Below, piece by piece: positions 1-7,756 of a stretch of DNA of 64,000 bases. This DNA is from Bradyrhizobium sp. SZCCHNS1050 (GTDB lineage Bacteria > Pseudomonadota > Alphaproteobacteria > Rhizobiales > Xanthobacteraceae). How positions within the stretch are numbered: position 1 is the first letter of the stretch; the number at the start of each line of letters is the position of its first letter. A model generated the notes under the pieces. It was not told the DNA's origin, ran no database searches, and saw only the letters and a list, made by a program, of their open reading frames with translations. Location: assembly GCF_032484785.1 (NCBI RefSeq), contig NZ_JAUETR010000001.1, positions 682,001 through 746,000 of the forward strand, given 5' to 3'. The position numbers were made by a program, and so were the translations under genes.

Positions 1-250
1 GATCGCTGAGATCGACCTGGACGTGGTTGTCGGGACCGGCGTCCCACGGACAGCGGCCGCCGTCGAACGGCTGGCGCGAGCAGGTGATGATGCGCCAGCC
101 GGCGTCGGAGAAAAGCTTTGCGGTCGCATGACCGATGCCGCGCGAGCCGCCGGTCAGCACGAGCGTTTTCTGCTCGGCGCGCGCGGGCCGCTCGGCGGCC
201 GCCACGTCTCGATGGAACGGGCACGCCGCGATGGTCTGAGCCGCCTCCAT
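1..250 (-). CDS. SDR-family oxidoreductase, N-terminal part only
   Basis: The reverse strand encodes the first ~83 residues of a short-chain dehydrogenase/reductase; the rest lies beyond the left edge. The NAD(P)-binding Rossmann motif TGGSRGIGHATAKLF is clear around residues 33-47, preceded by an unusual ~30-residue leader. The ATG at 250 is the simplest start, but an in-frame GTG at 289 with an AGGA-type ribosome site upstream would add 13 residues. Family membership is secure from the glycine motif; the substrate cannot be judged because the catalytic YxxxK region is missing. Confidence 0.8.
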   Translation of the reverse strand, partial: MEAAQTIAACPFHRDVAAAERPARAEQKTLVLTGGSRGIGHATAKLFSDAGWRIITCSRQPFDGGRCPWDAGPDNHVQVDLSD

Positions 251-289
251 GACGGGTTCGCGGACGTCCTGGTCGAGATCGAGGCTCAC

Positions 290-674
290 CTCATCCGTCC
301 TGATCCTGCGCCGCAACGCCACCAGGACGCCGGCTGCCAAGCTTCGGCTGCTGCCTTTACCTCAGACGTGATCTGGGCGCAGGCTCCGTAACGATCGGAA
401 ATACCAGGGGTATCGCCATGCGCCGGTTGTGCAGATTCCGGGCCAGCGAAAACGGCGGGCAAAGCAGCTTTTCCTGTCGGGTTCGCGACAGATTGGCGGG
501 TTCTGGACACATCCAGCGTCGGCTTTTGTGCCGCGTCCTTTGCAGGACCTTCACAGAGCGATCGTTTTCAGAACGATGCCTGATGGTCCAACTCTTGCTC
601 GACGGATCTGATCATTCGAACTGGAAGACCGCTTGTCAGTCGCACGACCGACAGCCACGAGACGCCAACACCGT
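290..674. other. Intergenic stretch, no gene recognised
   Basis: The short frames here overlap on both strands, lack a convincing ribosome site and resemble no family I know. The stretch separates the divergent SDR gene from the YqeB-like gene and presumably holds both promoters, but I see no operator-like palindrome. Confidence 0.5.
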
Positions 675-1541
675 ATGGACCAGGACATGGGGACGAATGC
701 AGTGCGCTTCGCCGTGGTCCTCGGGACCAACGATGTCGCGTCGGCGATCGGCGTGCATCTGCATCGTGCGGGCTTCTGCGTGGTGCTGTCGCATGATCCC
801 AATCCGCCGGTCATGCGCCGTAAGATGGCGTTTCACGACGCCCTGTTCGGCGACACGGTCCGCATCGAGAACGTGACGGGCGAGCGCATCGAGAGCACGA
901 TGGAGGTGTTCAAGGCGCTCGGCAATCCCCGGCACGTCCTTGTCACTCCACTCGGGTTGCTCGATCTCCTGCCGGTCCGTACCATCGACGTCCTGATCGA
1001 CGCGCGGATGCAGCGGCGCGCGGTGACCCCGAATTTGCGCGGCATGACGCGGCTCTCGATCGGCATCGGTCCGGGCTTCTCGCCATCAGCCAATTGCGAT
1101 ATCGCAATCGAGACTCGGCCGGGCCGGCTCGGCCAGATCGTGCGCGAGGGCTGGACGCTGGCAACGGATGACGTCGGCGCGCTCGTCGGTGTCGAGCGCC
1201 TGGTGCATTCGCCGCATGAGGGCCGATGGCATACCCCGATCGAGATCGGCACGCGCATCTACAAGGGCTTCGTGATCGGCCATCTCTCCGGCGCACCGGT
1301 CACGGCCCCCTATGACGGCATCCTGCGCGGCATCGTCCGCGACGGCAGCGACGTGCCGGCCGGCGTCGCGCTCGCCGAGATCGATTCCCGCGGCCGTCAT
1401 GCGCAGTGGACCGGGATCGATGCGCAGGGACAGGCGCTCGCCCAGGCGACGTTGGCCGCAATACGGCTGCGCGCCGCGAACCGCATCGGGACGACCGCAA
1501 GCGTGCCCGCGCATCAGGTCGCTTCGAACGATTCTGACTAG
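675..1541 (+). CDS. YqeB/EF2563-like molybdenum hydroxylase accessory protein
   Basis: This 288-residue protein resembles the YqeB family (EF2563, selenium-dependent molybdenum hydroxylase system). It has an N-terminal Rossmann-like start (FAVVLGTNDVASAIGVHLHRAG) and the family block GIGPGFSPSANCDIAIETRPG near residues 140-160, followed by a barrel-like C-terminal half with G-rich turns (VTAPYDGILRGIVRDGSDV). In the family this protein accompanies xanthine-dehydrogenase-type enzymes and is thought to help molybdenum cofactor maturation. No molybdoenzyme is adjacent; the nearest is the oxidase pair at 29.8-32.6 kb. I chose the ATG at 675, where homology-like sequence begins, over an upstream start at 633. 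Function is inferred from family only. Confidence 0.65.
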   Translation: MDQDMGTNAVRFAVVLGTNDVASAIGVHLHRAGFCVVLSHDPNPPVMRRKMAFHDALFGDTVRIENVTGERIESTMEVFKALGNPRHVLVTPLGLLDLLPVRTIDVLIDARMQRRAVTPNLRGMTRLSIGIGPGFSPSANCDIAIETRPGRLGQIVREGWTLATDDVGALVGVERLVHSPHEGRWHTPIEIGTRIYKGFVIGHLSGAPVTAPYDGILRGIVRDGSDVPAGVALAEIDSRGRHAQWTGIDAQGQALAQATLAAIRLRAANRIGTTASVPAHQVASNDSD

Positions 1542-1606
1542 CCCGCGCCGTGCGCGCCGACCTTGGCATCCCGGTTGCTTATCGTTTGCAGGAGCGAGCA
1601 ACAGCC

Positions 1607-1864
1607 ATGATCATCTGTTCCTGCAACGTCATCAGCGACACGGCCATTCGCGACATCGTCACGGCGGCCGACATCGTCTTCGGCTCGCCGGCGCAAGTGT
1701 ATGATTGTCTCGGCTGCACGGTCCAATGCGGCCTCTGCTCGCGCTCGGTGAAGCGGATTCTCGACGAGCGGCAGGGTGATACGGCCGCTGCGGCGGTGTG
1801 GGGTGCAGGCCGAGCCCGCGCCGTGCGCGATGATGTCCGCCGCGTAGCACCGGCATGCGTATGA
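1607..1864 (+). CDS. BFD-type (2Fe-2S) ferredoxin-like protein
   Basis: An 85-residue protein with the bacterioferritin-associated ferredoxin (BFD) pattern: Cys4-x-Cys6 at the N-terminus and Cys41-Gly-x-Cys44 in the second half, with two further cysteines at 34 and 37. BFD domains hold a [2Fe-2S] cluster and, in Bfd itself, reduce bacterioferritin to release iron. The C-terminal ~25 residues (Ala/Arg-rich) lie outside the domain. A GGAG ribosome site sits ahead of the ATG. No bacterioferritin gene is visible nearby, so the partner is unknown. Confidence 0.8.
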   Translation: MIICSCNVISDTAIRDIVTAADIVFGSPAQVYDCLGCTVQCGLCSRSVKRILDERQGDTAAAAVWGAGRARAVRDDVRRVAPACV

Positions 1865-2066
1865 CGTGCCGACGCACGGACTTGTCGGATATCGGACAAA
1901 TGCGACAGCAGACGATGTGCACTGGTCCTCAGATGAACGGCTTGCCGCCGGTGACGGCGACCGTCGTCCGCCGGGGCGGCGTTCCTGCCGCCGCGGCGCG
2001 CGGATCGCGCGGAACGTGAGCACACCGCGCGCATTGCCCTGATGCGAACAGCGAGAGGATCAGGCG

Positions 2067-2237
2067 ATGGCAAAAGACCTCCCCATCAACGGACGCGAGC
2101 CCGACCGCTCGGAGGACGACATCCAGCGCGATCAGCTCGGCCCGCGCGGCGTGCCGGGCGCGAAGGATCCGGCGAAGATGACACCGCAGCGCGACAAGAA
2201 GACGCCGGATGATGTCGATCCGGGTCACACCGCGTGA
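2067..2237 (+). CDS. Small hydrophilic protein, unknown function
   Basis: A 56-residue, strongly charged, proline- and aspartate-rich ORF starting MAKDLPINGREPD, with an AGAGGATCAGGCG ribosome region just ahead. It has no hydrophobic segment and is probably disordered. It sits in a cluster of three tiny hydrophilic or DUF2934-type genes, the sort often linked to general stress responses in rhizobia (that link is inference). No function can be assigned. Confidence 0.55.
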   Translation: MAKDLPINGREPDRSEDDIQRDQLGPRGVPGAKDPAKMTPQRDKKTPDDVDPGHTA

Positions 2238-2465
2238 CGGCACGGGTCCCCGTCAACGGAGAGACGCCTTCATCTCCTCCTTGTTCATCTCATCCTTGCT
2301 GAGGCAATACGGGCCATGGTCCCGGCTGCGGCCGCCCCTCCCTCCTTCCCTTGAAGGGGGGGAGAGGGAGCGCTGCGGCCCGCAACGACGGCCGGGTTGA
2401 ACGAGGCCTTCCTCAACCCTGCCGGAGTTCATCGATCGCGCGAGAGCGGCCCACCTCCGCCCACC

Positions 2466-2621
2466 TCAATGCGTTTTGCTCTCGCCCCACTTCTCGAGGT
2501 CCTTCGCCGCTTCCGAGCGCTGCTCCTTCTCGGGCTTCTCGGCCCAGGGCTTGTCGGTCTGCTTCATCGAGCCCCAGTCGCTTTCCTGGCGCGGATCGTC
2601 CTTCGGCGTTTCCTTGCTCAT
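2466..2621 (-). CDS. Small hydrophilic protein, unknown function
   Basis: A 51-residue protein starting MSKETPKDDPRQESDWG, lysine- and glutamate-rich with no cysteine or membrane segment. The start at 2621 is supported by an AAGGACG ribosome site eight bases upstream; a longer frame starting at 2651 has none. It lies immediately downstream of the DUF2934 gene on the same strand, so the two may be co-transcribed. Composition suggests a soluble, largely disordered stress-type protein, but nothing in the sequence proves that. Confidence 0.55.
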   Translation of the reverse strand: MSKETPKDDPRQESDWGSMKQTDKPWAEKPEKEQRSEAAKDLEKWGESKTH

Positions 2622-2647
2622 CAGTTCGTCCTTTTTTCTGCTCGCAC

Positions 2648-2836
2648 TCACCCCGGCAGGATTGTCGGCGGCGGCGCCGTCGCCTCGTCGTGAAGCTCGC
2701 TCATCTCGCCGATCTCACGCTCGGCCTGATACCAGAACTCATCCTCGCGGCCGTCGGGCCGGCCGGCCTGCTCCCAGAGCTGGTGAGCGCGCCTGCGAAT
2801 CCTCTCCTGAAGTTCAGTGTCGCTGGTCCGGTCCAT
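2648..2836 (-). CDS. DUF2934 family protein
   Basis: A 62-residue protein containing the short DUF2934 helix pair: IRRRAHQLWEQAGRPDGREDEFW at about residues 12-34, then a helical EREIGEMSELHDE segment. DUF2934 proteins are common in rhizobia and of unknown function. The ATG at 2836 follows an AGGGAGA ribosome site. It lies upstream of the 51-residue hydrophilic gene on the same strand. Confidence 0.75.
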   Translation of the reverse strand: MDRTSDTELQERIRRRAHQLWEQAGRPDGREDEFWYQAEREIGEMSELHDEATAPPPTILPG

Positions 2837-2972
2837 GGTTCTCCCTCGCATGAGGCTGCCTCGGTGGCATGACCTTGCGTGGCAATCATCCGAACGAGAC
2901 GAAGTTCCAAGGCACGGCGCGCACGGGCGATCCGCCGCAGCGGCGCGCGAGAGAAAGCGGCGCACCGCCTCT

Positions 2973-3329
2973 TCAGCTCAGATTGCCCGGCATGAAGCAG
3001 CGGATGGAAGTGCCGAGCGATCCCTTGATCGGCCACACCATGGTGCGCCCGGCACGGTTGGGCTCCGTGATGACGGCATCGTCCGGCACGACGATCCATT
3101 GACCGTCGAGCCGCACCCGGTAATGCGTGCCTTCGAGGTCCCAATCTGGATCGGACACCGCGAAGCCGTCGGCGTCCGAACAGCACGGGCCGCGACCGCT
3201 TCTGAGGCTGTCGAACCAGCCCTTGAGCGGCGAGTTGGCGTAGCGGCCGTCGTCACGCGCGACGGCATTGTGGAACGACAGCGCGGCCAGCAAGGCTGCG
3301 CCGCTCAGCACAGGCAAGGTTCTGGACAT
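2973..3329 (-). CDS. Secreted Cys-Cys protein, unknown function
   Basis: A 118-residue protein with an N-terminal signal peptide (hydrophobic core LPVLSGAALLAALSF, likely cleavage after ...NAVA), followed by a compact domain with an adjacent Cys-Cys pair (GPCCSDADGF) and a conserved VPDD. A clearly related secreted protein is encoded at 20249-20641 beside the quinoprotein genes: both share RDxG after the leader, a tryptophan-containing helix, CCxxAD, VPD and a late cysteine. Location should be periplasmic; the CC pair suggests a disulfide or metal site. The function is not known. Confidence 0.6.
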   Translation of the reverse strand: MSRTLPVLSGAALLAALSFHNAVARDDGRYANSPLKGWFDSLRSGRGPCCSDADGFAVSDPDWDLEGTHYRVRLDGQWIVVPDDAVITEPNRAGRTMVWPIKGSLGTSIRCFMPGNLS

Positions 3330-3432
3330 CTGATCACCGCGAGCTGCCGGCGCGTGCTCCGGATTGCGGCTCACGCCCATCGCAAGTAGCTCGTTGAATG
3401 CGCCGTCCGATCGTTGGTTCCTAGCCCACGGC

Positions 3433-4779
3433 TCACGCTGCGTCCGCCGGCACCATGGCCTCGATCGTGACGCCCGTGCCGGTAGAAGCCACCGTCAGCG
3501 TGCCGCCGAGCGCCAGCAGCCGCTCGCGCATGCCGGTGAGGCCGAATCCGAGCTTGTGCTCCGGGCTGAACCCGCGGCCGTCGTCGCGGACGCGCACCCG
3601 CGTGTAGCTGCGGCGATGACCGGCCGTGGTCTGCTGCAGCGGCTCGATGGTGACGTCGACCGTGGTGGCCTCGGCGTGGCGGAACACGTTGGTCAGCGCT
3701 TCCTGCACCACCCGGTAGATCGTCAGCTCCGCCGTCTCATTGCTGCGCGCGACCGTTTCGGTGAACTTGGTCTCGATCGCGACCTCGGGCCGCGACTCCC
3801 GCCACAGCCGCACCAATGCGCCGAGCGCTTCGCGCAGGCCCAGCTCGGCGAGACCGACGGGCCGCAGCCGCTCGAGGATGCGGCGGTTGAACTGCTGCAC
3901 GGCGTTGACCTGGTCGAGGATCGCCTGGCCGTGCCGGCGCATCGCCGCGACGTCGAGCGTCGCAGCGTCCGGCAAGCGCATCAGCGCGCTGGCATGGGCG
4001 CGCAGCGCGAACAGATGCGGCCCGAACTCGTCGTGCAGCTCGCGCGCGATCTCCTTGCGCTCGTGGTCCTGCAGCGACACCGTGCGCTCGGCCAGGCGGC
4101 GCTTCTCCTCCACCGCCTCACCGAGCGCGCCGGCGAGATGGTTGAGCTTGGCGCAGAGCGCCGCGAGCTCGGGCGCGCCGCCCGGCTTGACGCGGGTATC
4201 GTAGGCGCCGGCCTCGATCTGGCTCATCGCGTCCGACAGATCCGAAAGCGGCGCCAGCGCGCGACCCACCACGAGCATGGTGATCGCAAACAACGCCAGC
4301 CCGACCAGCGAGCCGACGACGAGCTGGGTGACGATGCCGTCCCAGATCTCCGCGATCTCGTCGTCGGGGTGCGACGTGATCACCAGCGTTTCGCTCCGCC
4401 CCGCGACGATGACCGGCATGCTGACCGAGGTCTTGTCGGGATGCACCAGTGCGATGAACCATGCCGGCGCCGCGCGGCCGACGCCCGGAGAGGGCGGGGT
4501 CTGCGCCGGCATGCCCTGCCGTCTCACGCTGACGTGACGAAGCTGTCGGAGATCGCCGACGATCCGATCGAGGCGCGCGCTCGGATCCGGCGCGTCGTTG
4601 ACCTCGTCCATGATGGTCTCGACGAAGGCCCGCGTCAGGCGGATGACGCTCTGGTCCTCCGCCAGCACGCGCGGCGCCGCCTCCAGCACGAGACGGCCGA
4701 TGTTGATGGCGAGGCCCAGCGTCAGCAGCAGCGCCAGCAGCACGTTGATGCGGGTCCGCAACGACCAATTCTGCCACAT
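3433..4779 (-). CDS. Sensor histidine kinase, NarL/UhpB type (FlhS-like)
   Basis: A 448-residue membrane kinase: N-terminal membrane segment (INVLLALLLTLGLAINIG), ~120-residue periplasmic part, second membrane segment (VVGSLVGLALFAITMLVV), a HAMP region, then a HisKA_3 dimerisation/phosphoacceptor segment (ERKEIARELHDEFGPHL) and an HATPase_c domain with DDGRGF and GFGLTGMRERL. It is divergent from a LuxR-type regulator. This pairing next to S-formylglutathione hydrolase resembles FlhS/FlhR of Paracoccus, which controls formaldehyde oxidation; that assignment is inferred. The ATG at 4779 has a GGAG ribosome site; starts at 4809 (ATG) and 4815 (GTG) are possible. Confidence 0.82.
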   Translation of the reverse strand: MWQNWSLRTRINVLLALLLTLGLAINIGRLVLEAAPRVLAEDQSVIRLTRAFVETIMDEVNDAPDPSARLDRIVGDLRQLRHVSVRRQGMPAQTPPSPGVGRAAPAWFIALVHPDKTSVSMPVIVAGRSETLVITSHPDDEIAEIWDGIVTQLVVGSLVGLALFAITMLVVGRALAPLSDLSDAMSQIEAGAYDTRVKPGGAPELAALCAKLNHLAGALGEAVEEKRRLAERTVSLQDHERKEIARELHDEFGPHLFALRAHASALMRLPDAATLDVAAMRRHGQAILDQVNAVQQFNRRILERLRPVGLAELGLREALGALVRLWRESRPEVAIETKFTETVARSNETAELTIYRVVQEALTNVFRHAEATTVDVTIEPLQQTTAGHRRSYTRVRVRDDGRGFSPEHKLGFGLTGMRERLLALGGTLTVASTGTGVTIEAMVPADAA

Positions 4780-4875
4780 TCTCTCCGCCCCACGGCCACC
4801 GTGTTTCATACGCACTCACATTGACAGACAAATCCGCCGGCGATCTAATTGCAACATCATGCAATATCGCGCAGC

Positions 4876-4892
4876 ATGCATCCATGATGCAT
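4876..4892. promoter_or_regulatory. Palindrome in the kinase/regulator divergent promoter region
   Basis: A perfect 7-3-7 inverted repeat, ATGCATC-CAT-GATGCAT, lies in the AT-richer interval between the two divergent two-component genes. It is the only symmetrical element there and sits 42 bp before the regulator ATG. It could be an operator for autoregulation; binding is not shown. Confidence 0.4.
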
Positions 4893-4933
4893 CGCAACAA
4901 TGACGCGAGTTGGAAGTCCGGGACCCCAAGGCC

Positions 4934-5554
4934 ATGCGCGTACTGATCGTCGATGACCATCCCATTGTGGCATCAGGCTGCCGGGCCCTGCTCTCGACCG
5001 ATCCGGACCTCGAGCTGCTCGAAGCCGCCGATGCCGAGAGCGGCGAAGCCAGTTTCATCGCGCGCCGGCCGGACGTCTGCGTCGTCGACATCAACCTGCC
5101 GACCGTCTCCGGCTTCGAGCTCGCGCGGCGCATCCTCGCCCACGATGCCAATGCCCGGCTGATCATGTTCAGCATGAACGACGATCCGGTGTTCGCCGCG
5201 CGCGCCATCGACATCGGCGCCAAGGGCTACGTCTCGAAGAGCGGCGATCCGAACGATCTCGCCGAGGCGATCCGCGAGGTCGCCCGCGGCGGCAGCTATC
5301 TGCCGCCTGCGATCGCGCGCAGCATCGCCTTCGCGGGCGCCGCGGTCGCGCAGAGCCCGCTGGCGAAACTGACCTCGCGGGAGCTCGAGATCCTTCGCCT
5401 GCTCAGCGCCGGCAAGAGCCTGTCGGAGATTGCCTGGCTGATCCACTCATCCTACAAGACCGTCGCCAACACCTCCTCGATCATCCGCCAGAAGCTCGGC
5501 GTGCGAACATCCGGCGAGTTGGTGCGTTTGGCGATCGAGAACGGCGTCGCTTGA
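4934..5554 (+). CDS. LuxR/NarL-family response regulator (FlhR-like)
   Basis: A 206-residue two-domain regulator. The receiver has the acidic pair Asp7-Asp8, phospho-acceptor Asp52 (VVDINLP), Ser80 and Lys102; the C-terminal LuxR helix-turn-helix runs through LTSRELEILRLLSAGKSLSEIAWLIHSSYKTVANTSS. The partner kinase is divergent, and fghA follows 85 bp downstream on the same strand. It probably activates formaldehyde/alcohol oxidation genes, as FlhR does in Paracoccus (inference from context). I start at the ATG where the receiver begins; a TTG 24 bp earlier has no ribosome site. Confidence 0.85.
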   Translation: MRVLIVDDHPIVASGCRALLSTDPDLELLEAADAESGEASFIARRPDVCVVDINLPTVSGFELARRILAHDANARLIMFSMNDDPVFAARAIDIGAKGYVSKSGDPNDLAEAIREVARGGSYLPPAIARSIAFAGAAVAQSPLAKLTSRELEILRLLSAGKSLSEIAWLIHSSYKTVANTSSIIRQKLGVRTSGELVRLAIENGVA

Positions 5555-5639
5555 CTCGTCCCGATTGAACGACGCAGCCTGACACGCGTTGGCGGCACGC
5601 GCGCCAGCGGCCCGACATCATTGCCGAACAGGTGATCCC

Positions 5640-6485
5640 ATGACCCTCACGACCGTCTCCCAGAACAAGTCCCATGGCGGCGTCCAGGGCGTCTACCGCC
5701 ACGCCAGCCAGGAGACCAAGACCGAGATGACGTTCTCGGTGTTCGTGCCGCCGCATGCCGACGGCGCGAAGCTGCCGGTCGTCTGGTATCTCTCCGGCCT
5801 GACCTGCACCCACGCCAACGTCACCGAGAAGGGCGAGTTTCGTGCCGCCTGCGCCGAGCTCGGCCTGGTCTTCGTGGCGCCCGACACCTCGCCGCGCGGC
5901 GACGGCGTGCCGGGCGATCCCAACAATGCCTATGATTTCGGCCTCGGCGCCGGCTTCTATGTCGACGCGACCGAGGCGCCGTTCGCGAAGAACTACCGGA
6001 TGTGGAGCTACGTCACCGAGGAGCTGCCGAGCGTGGTCGCGGCGAACTTCCCGGTCGATCCGCGCCGCCAGTCGGTGATGGGCCACTCGATGGGCGGCCA
6101 TGGCGCGCTCACGGTGGCGCTGCGCAACCCGGACCGCTACCGCGCGGCCAGCGCGTTCTCGCCGATCGTCGCGCCCTCGCAGGTGCCGTGGGGCGAGAAG
6201 GCCTTGGGCGGCTATCTCGGCGCCGACAAGGCGGCGTGGCGCAAGCACGACGCGGTGGCGCTGATCGAGGACGGCGCGCGCGTCTCCGACCTGCTGGTCG
6301 ATGTCGGCACCGCCGATCAGTTCCTGACGCAGCAGTTGCGCCCGGAGCTGCTCAAGGCGGCCTGCGACAAGGCCCACATCCCGCTGCTGCTGCGCAAGCA
6401 GGAGGGCTACGACCACAGCTACTACTTCATCTCGACCTATATGGCCGATCATCTGCGCTGGCACGCGGCGCGGCTCGCACGCTGA
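5640..6485 (+). CDS. fghA: S-formylglutathione hydrolase
   Basis: A 281-residue esterase-D-type alpha/beta hydrolase. It hydrolyses S-formylglutathione to formate and glutathione, the last step of glutathione-linked formaldehyde oxidation. The nucleophile is the Ser of GHSMGGHG near residue 148; the family hallmarks LSGLTCTHANV (~53-63), APDTSPRG and the C-terminal GYDHSYYFIS with the catalytic His are all present, and length matches the family. An AGGTGA ribosome site precedes the ATG. The earlier enzymes of the pathway, gfa and the formaldehyde dehydrogenase, lie 21 kb away at 27.7-29.4 kb in the same window. Confidence 0.96.
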   Translation: MTLTTVSQNKSHGGVQGVYRHASQETKTEMTFSVFVPPHADGAKLPVVWYLSGLTCTHANVTEKGEFRAACAELGLVFVAPDTSPRGDGVPGDPNNAYDFGLGAGFYVDATEAPFAKNYRMWSYVTEELPSVVAANFPVDPRRQSVMGHSMGGHGALTVALRNPDRYRAASAFSPIVAPSQVPWGEKALGGYLGADKAAWRKHDAVALIEDGARVSDLLVDVGTADQFLTQQLRPELLKAACDKAHIPLLLRKQEGYDHSYYFISTYMADHLRWHAARLAR

Positions 6486-6629
6486 TATCAGCCGCGGACG
6501 TGATTTGCCCGACGGGTGCGATGACGCGCCCGTCGAGGCGATCTTGTCGTGCCCGGTGCCCGGATTCCACGTGCGCGACGACGGGGATTTCGCTCGGCGC
6601 CACAAGGCGATCCCAGTGTCCAGCCCGGC

Positions 6630-7055
6630 GGCAACAAAAATTTCACTTTCGTTTTTCCGGAAATAGTGATTGTCTAGCGCCATCCCGCCTCGTCGAGAGG
6701 GCGTATCGCGGTCGTCACGAACGTGGAGGTGGGATGCGGTGGACGCCGGCGGCGCGCAGCATGCTCAGGGCATCACATGCCCCGTGAGAGCGTGCGGACG
6801 AACGCGTCACGGCGTACGGCCAAGTCGCGTGGTCCTGGCATCCCGATGCCGATGCCTCCGCGGCGGCGCGCTCACAGCGCGTCGTCGCGCACGGTGACCA
6901 GAAAGCCCGGCGCACCGGGGAGAACGCGAAGCAACCGTTAAGACCATCCGCGCAGGGAGGGCCGGGATGTCCCAGCCGAACCTGTGGTACCTGCCGCCTG
7001 CATTTCTTGTCGCAGGCGGGCCATGGGGGCGGCAGGCTCCCGGCCTTCCCTGCGC
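6630..7055 (-). repeat. Bradyrhizobium-type decayed intergenic repeat, copy A
   Basis: Read on the minus strand, this ~425-bp stretch matches copy B (35853-36250, plus strand) in block order: GCGCAGGGAAGGCCGG, GGCCCGCCTGCG then ATGCAGGCGGCAG, ACCACAGGTTC, CCGG..TCCCTGCGC, CCAGGACCAC, GAGGCGGGATGG, and finally ACGAAAGT..AAATTTTT. Translations give the FSRTDPAFPA / QDHTT-like pseudo-peptides that I recall being annotated as hypothetical proteins in Bradyrhizobium. The copies are diverged and neither holds a credible gene. The rest of the 6486-7134 gap shows nothing else. Confidence 0.65.
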
Positions 7056-7134
7056 CTCTTGTTTTCCAAGGGGCGACCGGCACGCAAAGCTCGGGCGTCA
7101 TTCGCCGCGAGAATGCACCGTCATATCTCGTCAG

Positions 7135-7683
7135 CTACTGCGCCTGCGGCGCGCCGTAGTTCGGCGCCAGCAGGCGGTTGCGGACCAGCCAAGCCATGGT
7201 GCGCGTCCAGGATTCGTCGGTGTTGCCGCGCATATCCGCAGTCATCGCCGCGACCGGCTTGCCGGTGTGAACGTCGCGCAGATAGATGTTCATGTTGAGG
7301 ATGAGATTGGAGACCTTCTGCACCGTCCCGGTGATGGCGAGATCGGCGCCGATGTCGCCCGCGAGCTTGACGTCGCAGCCGCCGCAAGCCTGCAGATTGC
7401 TGTGGTGCGCCGCATCGTTGACGGGAGCGATGTCGAGCACGCGAAAACGTCCGGAGTCCTGCAGCGCCGCGCGCAGTTGCTCGGCCGCATGCGCCAGCCT
7501 GTTCTGCTCGTCCTGGCGCGGGCCCTGCACCTCGCCCTGCAGGCTGGTGTCGATCAGCTCGAAGTCGAACACCGCCACCTTGGTCGGCTCGGCATGCACT
7601 GATGTCGCAGACATCAGGATCAGGAACGCGGGGAGAACGGCAGGTTTCAAGGTCGTGATCCGAAATGACGCGACAGCGGCCAA
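7135..7683 (-). CDS. Secreted DUF2380-type protein
   Basis: A 182-residue exported protein: signal-like stretch LKPAVLPAFLILMSATSVHA, then KVAVFDFELIDTSLQGE and, later, DLAITGTVQKVSNLILNMNIYLRDVHTGK, the beta-rich pattern of DUF2380/DUF3280 proteins that resemble TolB-N/CsgG-like domains. Two cysteines (ACGGC) could form a disulfide. It is divergent from the quinoprotein-associated ABC operon, with 73 bp between starts, so it probably shares regulation with it. The start is uncertain: TTG at 7683, or TTG at 7650, which would give a more typical signal peptide. Confidence 0.65.
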   Translation of the reverse strand: MAAVASFRITTLKPAVLPAFLILMSATSVHAEPTKVAVFDFELIDTSLQGEVQGPRQDEQNRLAHAAEQLRAALQDSGRFRVLDIAPVNDAAHHSNLQACGGCDVKLAGDIGADLAITGTVQKVSNLILNMNIYLRDVHTGKPVAAMTADMRGNTDESWTRTMAWLVRNRLLAPNYGAPQAQ

Positions 7684-7756
7684 AAGTGGGGTTGAAAGCT
7701 AGGCCAATTCGTTCATCTTGCAAGACGAAACCTCGCCGGACAAGGACGAGGGAACA

